A stretch of DNA of 64,000 nt from Paratinospora sagittata (Eukaryota; Streptophyta; Magnoliopsida; Ranunculales; Menispermaceae): positions 30,022,821 to 30,086,820 of the forward strand of contig CM069590.1 in NCBI GenBank assembly GCA_035771175.1, written 5' to 3'. The notes under the pieces are model-generated. The model was not told the DNA's origin and ran no database searches. It saw nothing but the letters and a program-made list of their open reading frames with translations. Position numbers and translations under genes: made by a program. Of the stretch, positions 36,317-51,009 are shown piece by piece (position 1 is the stretch's first letter; every line of letters begins with the position of its first letter).

Positions 36317-39300
36317 TTCTACAATGATCAAGCTCGAAGAAAGAAGACATATCTCATGTCTAACGCATTAGTTTGATCTCTGGTGTGTAAGGTAACCCTC
36401 GATCAATCTTAGCACTAAAACTCTGAAAATTGCAAAGTCTTCAAAATCACTTTCGATATAGTATTTCATTTTGAGAAAAATGTTTTCTGAAAGGTTTTAA
36501 TCATAATTTTAATGAGTTTTGAATTATTTAAAAGTGTTTATTCTTATATCAAAGTGTTTTGAGTCAATGAAATGGTTCTTTAGTGTCAAAATATTAATTT
36601 TTCAAAAATAAGGCTATCCAGCAATTGGCACGTCTTAGACTAAAATCTGATATTTCTAACGAGAAAAATGTGGGCACTTCTGCTTGCTCGATTTTTCTAT
36701 TCCTTCACAGTTTTGCCAGGTTATTTTAATTGAAATATTCTCTAGTAACACTTAGATGATTCCCTTTGTCTCGCAGTCCCAAAAAACTTTATATTGAACA
36801 ATGTTTTGAATTCAAATCATTTTTTAGTACTCTTGCTCTTTAACCTTCAACTTCAAATTTTATAAAACACTCATTCTCTGATTTTCAAAAATTCAACACG
36901 CACGATATTTGCAAGTTAGATTGAGCTTTTCGAAGAGTTTCTCAAGAGAAGAAAGTAATGATTCTTGCCTTTGCAAAAAAAGGCTTCGAAATGAATCAAA
37001 ATTGCAATCTGTCTTGATGTTCAGCTAGTTCTTCATTTTATCCCTTGTGTGCTAAGATTTGCAGAGGCTATCCATTGTTTAAAACTCCAAGTATATGAAG
37101 TGGTCTCGGTAAGATAACACATCAAAGAGGAACACATCACCTGTTTTGCATCAAGAACACATCAAACAATAGCTTTCGAATTCTACAATGATCAAGCTCG
37201 AAGAAAGAAGACATATCTCATGTCTAACGCATTAGTTTGATCTCTGGTGTGTAAGGTAACCCTCGATCAATCTTAGCACTAAAACTCTGAAAATTGCAAA
37301 GTCTTCAAAATCACTTTCGATATAGTATTTCATTTTGAAAAAAATGTTTTCTGAAAGGTTTTAATCATAATTTTAATGAGTTTTGAATTATTTAAAAGTG
37401 TTTATTCTTATATCAAAGTGTTTTGAGTCAATGAAATGGTTCTTTAGTGTCAAAATATTAATTTTTCAAAAATAAGGCTATCCAGCAATTGGCACGTCTT
37501 AGACTAAAATCTGATATTTCTAACGAGAAAAATGTGGGCACTTCTGCTTGCTCGATTTTTCTATTCCTTCACAGTTTTGCCAGGTTATTTTAATTGAAAT
37601 ATTCTCTAGTAACACTTAGATGATTCCCTTTGTCTCGCAGTCCCAAAAAACTTTAGATTGAACAATGTTTTGAATTCAAATCATTTTTTAGTACTCTTGC
37701 TCTTTAACCTTCAACTTCAAATTTTATAAAACACTCATTCTCTGATTTTCAAAAATTCAACACGCACGATATTTGCAAGTTAGATTGAGCTTTTCGAAGA
37801 GTTTTTCAAGAGAAGAAAGTAATGATTCTTGCCTTTGCAAAAAAGGCTTCGAAATGAATCAAAATTGCAATCTGTCTTGATGTTCAGCTAGTTCTTCATT
37901 TTATCCCTTGTGTGCTAAGATTTGCAGAGGCTATCCATTGTTTAAAACTCCAAGTATATGAAGTGGTCTCGGTAAGGTAACACATCAAAGAGGAACACAT
38001 CACCTGTTTTGCATCAAGAACAAATCAAACAATAGCTTTCGAATTCTACAATAATCAAGCTCGAAGAACGAAGACATATCTCATGTCTAACGCATTAGTT
38101 TGATCTCTGGTGTGTAAGGTAACCCTCGATCAATCTTAGCACTAAAACTCTGAAAATTGCAAAGTCTTCAAAATCACTTTCGATATAGTATTTCATTTTG
38201 AAAAAAATGTTTTCTGAAAGGTTTTAATCATAATTTTAATGAGTTTTGAATTATTTAAAAGTGTTTAATCTTATATCAAAGTGTTTTGAGTCAATGAAAT
38301 GGTTCTTTAGTGTCAAAATATTAATTTTTCAAAAATAAGGCTATCCAGCAATTGGCACGTCTTAGACTAAAATCTGATATTTCTAACGAGAAAAATGTGG
38401 GCACTTCTGCTTGCTCGATTTTTCTATTCCTTCACAGTTTTGCCAGGTTATTTTAATTGAAATATTCTCTAGTAACACTTAGATGATTCCCTTTGTCTCG
38501 CAGTCCCAAAAAACTTTATATTGAACAATGTTTTGAATTCAAATCATTTTTTAGTACTCTTGCTCTTTAACCTTCAACTTCAAATTTTATAAAACACTCA
38601 TTCTCTGATTTTCAAAAATTCAACACGCACGATATTTGCAAGTTAGATTGAGCTTTTCGAAGAGTTTCTCAAGAGAAGAAAGTAATGATTCTTGCCTTTG
38701 CAAAAAAAGGCTTCGAAATGAATCAAAATTGCAATCTGTCTTGATGTTCAGCTAGTTCTTCATTTTATCCCTTGTGTGCTAAGATTTGCAGAGGCTATCC
38801 ATTGTTTAAAACTCCAAGTATATGAAGTGGTCTCGGTAAGATAACACATCAAAGAGGAACACATCACCTGTTTTGCATCAAGAACACATCAAACAATAGC
38901 TTTCGAATTCTACAATGATCAAGCTCGAAGAAAGAAGACATATCTCATGTCTAACGCATTAGTTTGATCTCTGGTGTGTAAGGTAACCCTCGATCAATCT
39001 TAGCACTAAAACTCTGAAATTTGCAAAGTCTTCAAAATCACTTTCGATATAGTATTTCATTTTGAAAAAAATGTTTTCTGAAAGGTTTTAATCATAATTT
39101 TAATGAGTTTTGAATTATTTAAAAGTGTTTATTCTTATATCAAAGTGTTTTGAGTCAATGAAATGGTTCTTTAGTGTCAAAATATTAATTTTTCAAAAAT
39201 AAGGCTATCCAGCAATTGGCACGTCTTAGACTAAAATCTGATATTTCTAACGAGAAAAATGTGGGCACTTCTGCTTGCTCGATTTTTCTATTCCTTCACA

Positions 39301-41497
39301 GTTTTGCCAGGTTATTTTAATTGAAATATTCTCTAGTAACACTTAGATGATTCCCATTGTCTCGCAGTCCCAAAAAACTTTAGATTGAACAATGTTTTGA
39401 ATTCAAATCATTTTTTAGTACTCTTGCTCTTTAACCTTCAACTTCAAATTTTATAAAACACTCATTCTCTGATTTTCAAAAATTCAACACGCACGATATT
39501 TGCAAGTTAGATTGAGCTTTTCGAAGAGTTTTTCAAGAGAAGAAAGTAATGATTCTTGCCTTTGCAAAAAAGGCTTCGAAATGAATCAAAATTGCAATCT
39601 GTCTTGATGTTCAGCTAGTTCTTCATTTTATCCCTTGTGTGCTAAGATTTGCAGAGGCTATCCATTGTTTAAAACTCCAAGTATATGAAGTGGTCTCGGT
39701 AAGATAACACATCAAAGAGGAACACATCACCTGTTTTGCATCAAGAACAAATCAAACAATAGCTTTCGAATTCTACAATAATCAAGCTCGAAGAACGAAG
39801 ACATATCTCATGTCTAACGCATTAGTTTGATCTCTGGTGTGTAAGGTAACCCTCGATCAATCTTAGCACTAAAACTCTGAAATTTGCAAAGTCTTCAAAA
39901 TCACTTTCGATATAGTATTTCATTTTGAAAAAAATGTTTTCTGAAAGGTTTTAATCATAATTTTAATGAGTTTTGAATTATTTAAAAGTGTTTATTCTTA
40001 TATCAAAGTGTTTTGAGTCAATGAAATGGTTCTTTAGTGTCAAAATATTAATTTTTCAAAAATAAGGCTATCCAGCAATTGGCACGTCTTAGACTAAAAT
40101 CTGATATTTCTAACGAGAAAAATGTGGGCACTTCTGCTTGCTCGATTTTTCTATTCCTTCACAGTTTTGCCAGGTTATTTTAATTGAAATATTCTATAGT
40201 AACACTTAGATGATTCCCATTGTCTCGCAGTCCCAAAAAACTTTAGATTGAACAATGTTTTGAATTCAAATCATTTTTTAGTACTCTTGCTCTTTAACCT
40301 TCAACTTCAAATTTTATAAAACACTCATTCTCTGATTTTCAAAAATTCAACACGCACGATATTTGCAAGTTAGATTGAGCTTTTCGAAGAGTTTTTCAAG
40401 AGAAGAAAGTAATGATTCTTGCCTTTGCAAAAAAGGCTTCGAAATGAATCAAAATTGCAATCTGTCTTGATGTTCAGCTAGTTCTTCATTTTATCCCTTG
40501 TGTGCTAAGATTTGCAGAGGCTATCCATTGTTTAAAACTCCAAGTATATGAAGTGGTCTCGGTAAGATAACACATCAAAGAGGAACACATCACCTGTTTT
40601 GCATCAAGAACAAATCAAACAATAGCTTTCGAATTCTACAATAATCAAGCTCGAAGAACGAAGACATATCTCATGTCTAACGCATTAGTTTGATCTCTGG
40701 TGTGTAAGGTAACCCTCGATCAATCTTAGCACTAAAACTCTGAAAATTGCAAAGTCTTCAAAATCACTTTCGATATAGTATTTCATTTTGAAAAAAATGT
40801 TTTCTGAAAGGTTTTAATCATAATTTTAATGAGTTTTGAATTATTTAAAAGTGTTTATTCTTATATCAAAATGTTTTGAGTCAATGAAATGGTTCTTTAG
40901 TGTCAAAATATTAATTTTTCAAAAATAAGGCTATCCAGCAATTTGCACGTCTTAGACTAAAATCTTATATTTCTAACGAGAAAAATGTAGGCACTTCTGC
41001 TTGCTCGATTTTTCTATTCCTTCACAGTTTTGCCAGGTTATCTTAATTGAAATATTCTCTAGTAACACCTAGATGATTCCCATTGTCTCGCAGTCCCAGA
41101 AAACTTTAGATTGAACAATGTTTTGAATTCAAATCATTTTTTAGCACTCTTGTTCTTTAACCTTCAACTTCAAATTTTATAAAACACTCATTCTCTGATT
41201 TTCAAAAATTCAACACGCACTATATTTGCAAGTTAGATTGAGCTTTTCGAAGAGTTTTTCAAGAGAAGAAAGTAATGATTCTTGCCTTTGCAAAAAAAGG
41301 CTTCGAATTGAATCAAAATTGCAATCTGTCTTGATGTTCAGCTAGTTCTTCATTTTATCCCTTGTGTGCTAAGATTTACAGAGGCTATCCATTGTTTAAA
41401 ACTCTAAGTATATGAAGTGGTCTAGGTAAGATAACACATCAAAAAGGAACACATCACTTGTTTTGCGTCAAGAACCCATCACACAATAGCTTTCGAA
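36317..41497. repeat. Monomers 43-48, loose dimer series
   Basis: Monomers start at 36317, 37181, 38044, 38908, 39771 and 40634, 863-864 bp each. Shared features are tctaacgc, gtaaccctcg, aatcttagc, gtttattc (not in the copy at 38044) and gaaatgaatc. Copies at 36317 and 38044 share tatattgaac, gtttctcaag and the 7-A hairpin tract. Those at 37181, 38908 and 39771 share tagattgaac, the 6-A tract and aacaaatc. This gives an offset of 1,727 bp. The copies at 38908 and 39771 share ctgaaatttgc, suggesting a later single-monomer duplication. The copy at 40634 reverts to other markers (tttgcacg, tcttatatttc, gtaggcac). Confidence 0.78.
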
Positions 41498-44400
41498 TTC
41501 TACAAAGATCAAGCTCGTAGAACGAAGACATATCTCATGTCTAATGCATTAGTTTGATCTTTGGTGTGTAGGGTAACCGCTCGATCACTCTCAGCACTAA
41601 AACTCTGAAAATTGCAAAGTCTTCAAAATCACTTTCGATATAGTATTTCATTTTGAAAAAAATGTTTTCTGAAAGGTTTTAATCATAATTTTAATGAGTT
41701 TTGAATTATTTAAAAGTGTTTAATGTTATATCAAAGTGTTTTGAGTCAATGAAATGGTTCTTTAGTGTCAAAATATTAATTTTTCAAAAATAAGGCTATC
41801 CAGCAATTTGCACGTCTTAGAGTAAAATCTTATATTTCTACCGAGAAAAATGAGGGCACTTCTGCTTGCTCAATTTTTCTATTCCTTCACATTTTTGCCA
41901 GGTTATCTTAATTGAGATATTCTCTATTAACACCTAGATGATTCCCATTGTCTCACAGTCCCAAAAAACTTTAGATTGAACAATGTTTTGAATTCAAATC
42001 ATTTTTTAGTACTCTTGCTCTTTAACCTTCAACTTCAAATTTTATAAAACACTCATTCTCTGATTTTCAAAAATTCGACACGCACCATATTTGCAAGTTA
42101 GATTAAGCTTCTCGAAGAGTTTTTCAAGAGAACAAAGTAATGATTCTTGCCTTTGCAAAAAAAGGCTTCGAATTGAATCAAAATTGCAATCTGTCTTGAT
42201 GTTCAGCTAGTTCTTCATTTTATCCCTTGTGTGCGAAGATTTGCAGAGGCTATCCATTGTTTAAAACTCTAAGTATATGAAGTGGTCTTGATAAGATAAC
42301 ACATCAAAAAGGAACACATCACCTGTTTTGCATCAAGAACACATCAAACAATAGCTTTCGAATTCTACAAAGATCGAGCTCGAAGGACGAAGACATATCT
42401 CATGTATAAGGCATTAGTTTGATCTCTGGTGTGTAGGGTAAACCCTCGATCAATCTCAGCACTAAAACTCTGAAAATTGCAAAGTCTTCAAAATCACTTT
42501 TGATATAGTATTTCATTTTGAAAAAAAATTTTCTGAAAGGTATTAATCATAATTTTAATGAGTTTTGAAATATTTAAAAGTGTTTAATCTTATATCAAAG
42601 TGTTTTGAGTTAATGAAATGGTTCTTTAGTGTCAAAATATTAATTTTTCAAAAATAAGGCTATCCAGCAATTTGCACGTCTTAGACTAAAATCTGATATT
42701 TCTAACGAGAAAAATGTGGGCACTTCTGCTTGCTCGATTTTTCTATTCCTTCACAGTTTTGCCAGGTTATCTTAATGGAAATATTCTCTAGGAACACCTA
42801 GATGATTCCCATTGTCTCGCACGCCCAAAAAACTTTAGATTGAACAATGTTTTGAATTCAAATCATTTTGTACTACTCTTGCTCTTTAACCTTCAACTTC
42901 AAATTTTATAAAACACTCATTCTCTGATTTTCAAAAATACAACACGCACGATATTTGCAAGTTAGATTGAGCTTTTCGAAGAGTTTTTCAAGAGAAGAAA
43001 GTAATGATTCTTGCCTTTGCAAAAAAAGGCTTCGAATTGAATCAAAATTGCAATCTGTCTTGATGTTCAGCTAGTTCTTCATTTTATCCCTTGTGTGCGA
43101 TGATTTGCAGAGGCTATCCCTTGTTTAAAACTCTAAGTAAATGAAGTGGTCTCGATAAGATAACACATCAAAAAGGAACACATCACCTGTTTTGCATCAA
43201 CAGCACATCAAACAATAGCTTTCGAATTCTACAAAGATCAAGCTCGAAGAACGAAGACATATCTCATGTCTAATGCATTAGTTTGATCTCTGGTGTGTAG
43301 GGTAACCCCTCGATCAATCTCAGCACTAAAACTCTGAAAATTGCAAAGTCTTCAAAATCACTTTTGATATAGTATTTCATTTTGAAAAAAATGTTTTCTG
43401 GAAGGTTTTAATCATAATTTTAATGAGTTTTGAATTATTTAAAAGTGTTTAATGTTATATCAAAGTGTTTTGAGTCAATGAAATGGTTCTTTAGTGTCAA
43501 AATATTAATTTTTCAAAAATAAGGCTATCCAGCAATTTGCACGTCTTAGAGTAAAATCTTATATTTCTAACGAGAAAAATGAGGGCACTTCTGCTTGCTC
43601 AATTTTTCTATTCCTTCACAGTTTTGCCAGGTTATCTTAATTGAAATATTCTCTATTAACACCTAGATGATTCCCATTGTCTCACAGTCCCAAAAAACTT
43701 TAGATTGAACAATGTTTTGAATTCAAATCATTTTTTAGTACTCTTGCTCTTTAACCTTCAACTTCAAATTTTATAAAACACTCATTCTCTGATTTTCAAA
43801 AATACAACACGCACGATATTTGCAAGTTAGATTGAGCTTTTCGAAGAGTTTTTCAAGAGAAGAAAGTAATGATTCGTGCCTTTGCAAAAAAGGCTTCGAA
43901 TTGAATCAAAATTGCAATCTGTCTTGATGTTCAGCTAGTTCTTCATTTTATCCCTTGTGTGCGAAGATTTGCAGAGGCTGTCCATTGTTTAAAACTCTAA
44001 GTATATGAAGTGGTCTCGATAAGATAACACATCAAAAAGGAACACATCACCTGTTTTGCATCAAGAACACATCAAACAATAGCTTTCGAATTCTACAAAG
44101 ATCAAGCTCGAAGAATGAAGACATATCTCATGTCTAATGCATTAGTTTGATCTCTGGTGTGTAGGGTAACCCCTCGATCAATCTCAGCACTAAAACTCTG
44201 AAAATTGCAAAGTCTTCAAAATCACTTTCGATATAGTATTTCATTTTGAAAAAAATGTTTTCTGAAAGGTTTTAATCATAATTTTAATGAGTTTTGAATT
44301 ATTTAAAAGTGTTTAAGGTTATATCAAAGTGTTTTGAGTCAATGAAATGGTTCTTTAGTGTCTAAATATTAATTTTTCAAAAATAAGGCTATCCAGCAAT

Positions 44401-47400
44401 TTGCACGTCTTAGACTAAAATCTTATATTTCTAACGAGAAAAATGTGGGCACTTCTGCTTGCTCGATTTTTCTATTCCTTCACAGTTTTGCCAGGTTATC
44501 TTAATTGAAATATTCTCTAGTAACACCTAGATGATTCCCATTGTCTCGCAGTCCCAAAAAACATTAGATTGAACAATGTTTTGAATTCAAATCATTTTTT
44601 AGTACTCTTGCTCTTTAACCTTCAACTTCAAATTTTATAAAACACTCATTCTTTGATTTTCAAAAATTCAACACGCACGATATTTGCAAGTTAGATTGAG
44701 CTTTTCGAAGAGTTTTTCAAGAGAAGAAAGTAATGATTCTTGCCTTTGCAAAAAAAGGCTTCGAATTGAATCAAAATTGCAATCTGTCTTGATGTTCAGC
44801 TAGTTCTTCATTTTATCCCTTGTGTGCTATGATTTACAGAGGCTATCCATTTTTTAAAACTCTAAGTATATGAAGTGGTCTAGGTAAGATAACACATCAA
44901 AAAGGAACACATCACCTGTTTTGCGTCAAGAACCCATCAAACAAAAGCTTTCGAATTCTACAAATATCAAGCTCGAAGAACGAAGACATATCTCATGTCT
45001 AATGCATTAGTTTGATCTCTGGTGTGTAGGGTAACCGCTCGATCACTATCAGCACTAAAACTCTGAAAATTGCAAAGTCTTCAAAATCACTTTGGATATA
45101 GTATTTCATTTTGAAAAAAATGTTTTTTGAAAGGTTTTAATCATAATTTTAATGAGTTTTGAATTATTTAAAAGTGTTTAATCTTATATCAAAGTGTTTT
45201 GAGTCAATGAAATGGTTCTTTAGTGTCAAAATATTAATTTTTCAAAAATAAGGCTATCCAGCAATTTGCACGTCTTAGAGTAAAATCTTATATTTCTAAC
45301 GAGAAAAATGAGGGCACTTCTGCTTGCTCAATTTTTCGATTCCTTCACAGTTTTGCCAGGTTATCTTAATTGAAATATTCTCTAGTAACACCTAGATGAT
45401 TCCCATTGTCTCGCAGTCCCAAAAAACTTTAGATTGAACAATGTTTTGAATTCAAATCATTTTGTACTACTCTTGCTCTTTAACCTTCAACTTCAAATTT
45501 TATAAAACACTCATTCTCTGATTTTCAAAAATTCAACATGCACGATATTTTCAAGTTAGATTGAGCTTTTCGAAGAGTTTTTCAAGAGAAGAAAGTAATG
45601 ATTCTTGCCTTTGCAAAAAAAGGCTTCGAATTGAATCAAAATTGCAATATGTCTTGATGTTCAGCTAGTTCTTCATTTTATCCCTTGTGTGCTAAGATTT
45701 GCAGAGGCTATCCATTGTTTAAAACTCTAAGTATATGAAGTGGTCTCGGTAAGATAACACATCAAAGAGGAACACATCACCTGTTTTGCATCAAGAACAC
45801 ATCAAACAATAGCTTTCGATTTCTACAATGATCAAGCTCGAAGAACGAAGACATATCTCATGTCTAACGCATTAGTTTGATCTCTGGTGTGTAAGGTAAC
45901 CCTCGATCAATCTCAGCACTAAAACTCTGAAAATTGCAAAGTCTTCAAAATCACTTTCGATATAGTATTTCATTTTGAAAAAATTGTTTTCTGAAAGGTT
46001 TTAATCATAATTTTAATGAGTTTTGAATTATTTAAAAGTGTTTAATCTTATATCAAAGTGGAATGAGTCAATGAAATGGTTCTTTTGTGTCAAAATATTA
46101 ATTTTTCAAAAATAAGGCTATCCAGCAATTTGCACGTCTTAGACTAAAATCTTATATTTCTAACGAGAAAAATGTGGGCACTTCTGCTTGCTCGATTTTT
46201 CTATTCCTTCACAGTTTTGCCAGGTTATCTTAATTGAAATATTCTCTAGTAACACCTAGATGTTGCCCATTGTCTCGCAGTCCCAAAAAACTTTAGATTG
46301 AACAATGTTTTGAATTCAAATTATTTTTTAGTACTCTTGCTCTTTAACCTTCAACTTCAAATTTTATAAAACACTCATTCTCTGATTTTCAAAAATTCAA
46401 CACGCACGATATTTGCAAGTTAGATTGAGCTTTTCGAAGAGTTTTTCAAGAGAAGAAAGTAATGATTCTTGCCTTTGCAAAAAAAGGCTTCGAATTGAAT
46501 CAAAATTGCAATCTGTCTTGATGTTCAGCTAGTTCTTCATTTTATCCCTTGTGTGCTATGATTTACAGAGGCTATCCATTGTTTAAAACTCTAAGTATAT
46601 GAAGTTGTCTCGGTAAGATAACACATCAAAAAGGAACACATCACCTGTTTTGCGTCAAGAACCCATCAAACAATAGCTTTCGAATTCTACAAATATCAAG
46701 CTCGAAGAACGAAGACATATCTCATGTCTAATGCATTAGTTTGATCTTTGGTGTGTAGGGTAACCGCTCGATCACTATCAGCACTAAAACTCTGAAAATT
46801 GCAAAGTCTTCAAAATCACTTTGGATATAGTATTTCATTTTGAAAAAAATGTTTTTTGAAAGGTTTTAATCATAATTTTAATGAGTTTTGAATTATTTAA
46901 AAGTGTTTAATCTTATATCAAAGTGTTTTGAGTCAATGAAATGGTTCTTTAGTGTCAAAATATTAATTCTTCAAAAATAAGGCTATCCAGCAATTTGCAC
47001 GTCTTAGAGTAAAATCTTATATTTCTAACGAGAAAAATGAGGGCACTTCTGCTTGCTCAATTTTTCTATTCCTTCACAGTTTTGCCAGGTTATCTTAATT
47101 GAAATATTCTCTAGTAACACCTAGATGATTCCCATTGTCTCGCAGTCCCAAAAAACTTTAGATTGAACAATGTTTTGAATTCAAATCATTTTTTAGTACT
47201 CTTGCTCTTTAACCTTCAACTTCAAATTTTATAAAACACTCATTCTCTGATTTTCAAAAATTCAACACGCACGATATTTGCAAGTTAGATTGAGCTTTTC
47301 GAAGAGTTTTTCAAGAGAAGAAAGTAATGATTCTTGCCTTTGCAAAAAAAGGCTTCGAAATGAATCAAAATTGCAATCTGTCTTGATGTTCAGCTAGTTC

Positions 47401-50400
47401 TTCATTTTATCCCTTGTGTGCTAAGATTTGCAGAGGCTATCCATTGTTTAAAACTCTAAGTATATGAAGTGGTCTCGGTAAGATAACACATCAAAGAGGA
47501 ACACATCACCTGTTTTGCATCAAGAACACATCAAACAATAGCTTTCGAATTCTACAATGATCAAGCTCGAAGAACGAAGACATATCTCATGTCTAACGCA
47601 TTAGTTTGATCTCTGGTGTGTAAGGTAACCCTCGATCAATCTTAGCACTAAAACTCTGAAAATTGCGAAGTCTTCAAAATCACTTTCGATATAGTATTTC
47701 ATTTTGAAAAAAATGTTTTCTGAAAGGTTTTAATCATAATTTTAATGAGTTTTGAATTATTTAAAAGTGTTTAATCTTATATCAAACTGGTATGAGTCAA
47801 TGAAATGGTTCTTTAGTGTCAAAATATTAATTTTTCAAAAATAAGGCTATCCAGCAATTTGCACGTCTTAGACTAAAATCTTATATTTCTAACGAGAAAA
47901 ATGTGGGCACTTCTGCTTGCTCGATTTTTCTATTCCTTCACAGTTTTGCCAGGTTATCTTAATTGAAATATTCTCTAGTAACACCTAGATGATTCCCATT
48001 GTCTCGCAGTCCCAAAAAACTTTAGATTGAACAATGTTTTGAATTCAAATTATTTTTTAGTACTCTATCTCTTTAACCTTCAACTTCAAATTTTATAAAA
48101 CACTCATTCTCTGATTCTCAAAAATTCAACACGCACGATATTTGCAAGTTAGATTGAGCTTTTCGAAGAGTTTTTCAAGAGAACAAAGTAATGATTCTTG
48201 CCTTTGCAAAAAAAGGCTTCGAATTGAATCAAAATTGCAATCTGTCTTGATGTTCAGCTAGTTCTTCATTTTATCCCTTGTGTGCGAAGATTTGCAGAGG
48301 CTATCCATTGTTTAAAACTCTAAGTATATGAAGTGGTCTTGATAAGATAACACATCAAAAAGGAACACATCACCTGTTTTACATCAAGAACACATCAAAC
48401 AATAGCTTTCGAATTCTACAAAGATCAAGCTCGAAGAACGAAGACATATCTCATGTATAAGGCATTAGTTTGATCTCTGGTGTGTAGGGTAAACCCTCGA
48501 TCAATCTCAGCACTAAAACTCTGAAAATTGCAAAGTCGTCAAAATCACTTTCGATATAGTATTTCATTTTGAAAAAAATGTTTTCTGAAAGGTTTTAATC
48601 ATAATTTTAATGAGTTTTGAATTATTTAAAAGTGTTTAATCTTATATCAAAGTGGTATGAGTCAATGAAATGGTTCTTTAGTGTCAAAATATTAATTCTT
48701 CAAAAATAAGGCTATCCAGCAATTTGCACGTCTTAGAGTAAAATCTTATATTTCTAACGAGAAAAATGTGGGCACTTCTGCTTGCTCGATTTTTCTATTC
48801 CTTCACAGTTTTGCCAGGTTATCTTAATTGAAATATTCTCTAGTAACACCTAGATGATTCCCATTGTCTCGCAGTCCCAAAAAACTTTAGATTGAACAAT
48901 GTTTTGAATTCAAATTATTTTTTAGTACTCTATCTCTTTAACCTTCAACTTCAAATTTTATAAAACACTCATTCTCTGATTCTCAAAAATTCAACACGCA
49001 CGATATTTGCAAGTTAGATTGAGCTTTTCGAAGAGTTTTTCAAGAGAACAAAGTAATGATTCTTGCCTTTGCAAAAAAAGGCTTCGAATTGAATCAAAAT
49101 TGCAATCTGTCTTGATGTTCAGCTAGTTCTTCATTTTATCCCTTGTGTGCGAAGATTTGCAGAGGCTATCCATTGTTTAAAACTCTAAGTATATGAAGTG
49201 GTCTTGATAAGATAACACATCAAAAAGGAACACATCACCTGTTTTACATCAAGAACACATCAAACAATAGCTTTCGAATTCTACAAAGATCAAGCTCGAA
49301 GAACGAAGACATATCTCATGTATAAGGCATTAGTTTGATCTCTGGTGTGTAGGGTAAACCCTCGATCAATCTCAGCACTAAAACTCTGAAAATTGCAAAG
49401 TCTTCAAAATCACTTTCGATATAGTATTTCATTTTGAAAAAAATGTTTTCTGAAAGGTTTTAATCATAATTTTAATGAGTTTTGAATTATTTAAAAGTGT
49501 TTAATCTTATATCAAAGTGGTATGAGTCAATGAAATGGTTCTTTAGTGTCAAAATATTAATTTTTCAAAAATAAGGCTATCCAGCAATTTGCACGTCTTA
49601 GACTAAAATTCTTATATTTCTAACGAGAAAAATGTGGGCACTTCTGCTTGCTCGATTTTTCTATTCCTTCACAGTTTTGCCAGGTTATCTTAATTGAGAT
49701 ATTCTCTAGTAACACCTAGATGATTCCCATTGTCTCGCAGTCCCAAAAAACTTTAGATTGAACAATGTTTTGAATTCAAATCATTTTTTAGTACTCTTGC
49801 TTTTTAACCTTCAACTTCAAATTTTATAAAACACTCATTCTCTGATTTTCAAAAATTCAACACGCACGATATTTGCAAGTTAGATTGAGCTTTTCGAAGA
49901 GTTTTTCAAGAGAAGAAAGTAATGATTCTTGCCTTTGCAAAAAAAGGCTTTGAATTGAATCAAAATTGCAATCTGTCTTGATGTTCAGCTAGTTCTTCAT
50001 TTTATCCCTTGTGTGCTATGATTTACAGAGGCCATCCATTTTTTAAAACTCTAAGTATATGAAGTGGTCTAGGTAAGATAACACATCAAAAAGGAACACA
50101 TCACCTGTTTTGCGTCAAGAACCCATCAAACCATAGCTTTCGAATTCTACAAAGATCAAGCTCGAAGAACGAAGACATATCTCATGTCTAATGCATTAGT
50201 TTGATCTTTGGTGTGTAGGGTAACCGCTCGATCACTCTCAGCACTAAAACTCTGAAAATTGCAAAGTCTTCAAAATCACTTTGGATATAGTATTTCATTT
50301 TGAAAAAAATGTTTTTTGAAAGGTTTTAATCATAATTTTAATGAGTTTTGAATTATTTAAAAGTGTTTAATCTTATATCAAAGTGTTTTGAGTCAATGAA

Positions 50401-51009
50401 ATGGTTCTTCAGTGTCAAAATATTAATTTTTCAAAAATAAGGCTATCCAGCAATTTGCACGTCTTAGAGTAAAATCTTATATTTCTAACGAGAAAAATGA
50501 GGGCACTTCTGCTTGCTCAATTTTTCTATTCCTTCACAGTTTTGCCAGGTTATCTTAATTGAAATATTCTCTAGTAACACCTAGATGATTCCCATTGTCT
50601 CGCAGTCCCAAAAAACTTTAGATTGAACAATGTTTTGAATTCAAATCATTTTTTAGTACTCTTGCTCTTTAACCTTCAACTTCAAATTTTATAAAACACT
50701 CATTCTCTGATTTTCAAAAATTCAACACGCACGATATTTGCAAGTTAGATTGAGCTTTTCGAAGAGTTTTTCAAGAGAAGAAAGTAATGATTCTTGCCTT
50801 TGCAAAAAAAGGCTTCGAAATGAATCAAAATTGCAATCTGTCTTGATGTTCAGCTAGTTCTTCATTTTATCCCTTGTGTGCTAAGATTTGCAGAGGCTAT
50901 CCATTGTTTAAAACTCTAAGTATATGAAGTGGTCTCGGTAAGATAACACATCAAAGAGGAACACATCACCTGTTTTGCATCAAGAACACATCAAACAATA
51001 GCTTTCGAA
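41498..51009. repeat. Heterogeneous monomers 49-59
   Basis: Monomers start at 41498, 42363, 43227, 44091, 44956, 45821, 46685, 47550, 48414, 49279 and 50145 (864-866 bp). Private substitutions are most frequent here. Recognisable sets remain. Copies at 44956, 46685 and 50145 share gtaaccgctcgatcac, ctttggatatag and gttttttgaaagg. Copies at 45821 and 47550 introduce gtggaatgag and actggtatgag in place of gtgttttgag. Copies at 47550 and 48414 share ctatctcttt, gattctcaaaaa and gagaacaaag in their 3' halves. Copies at 42363, 48414 and 49279 share gtataaggc and gtaaaccctcg. The copy at 49279 is 866 bp because of an extra T in aaaattcttat. The low similarity between neighbours suggests this stretch has been homogenised less recently. 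Confidence 0.8.
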
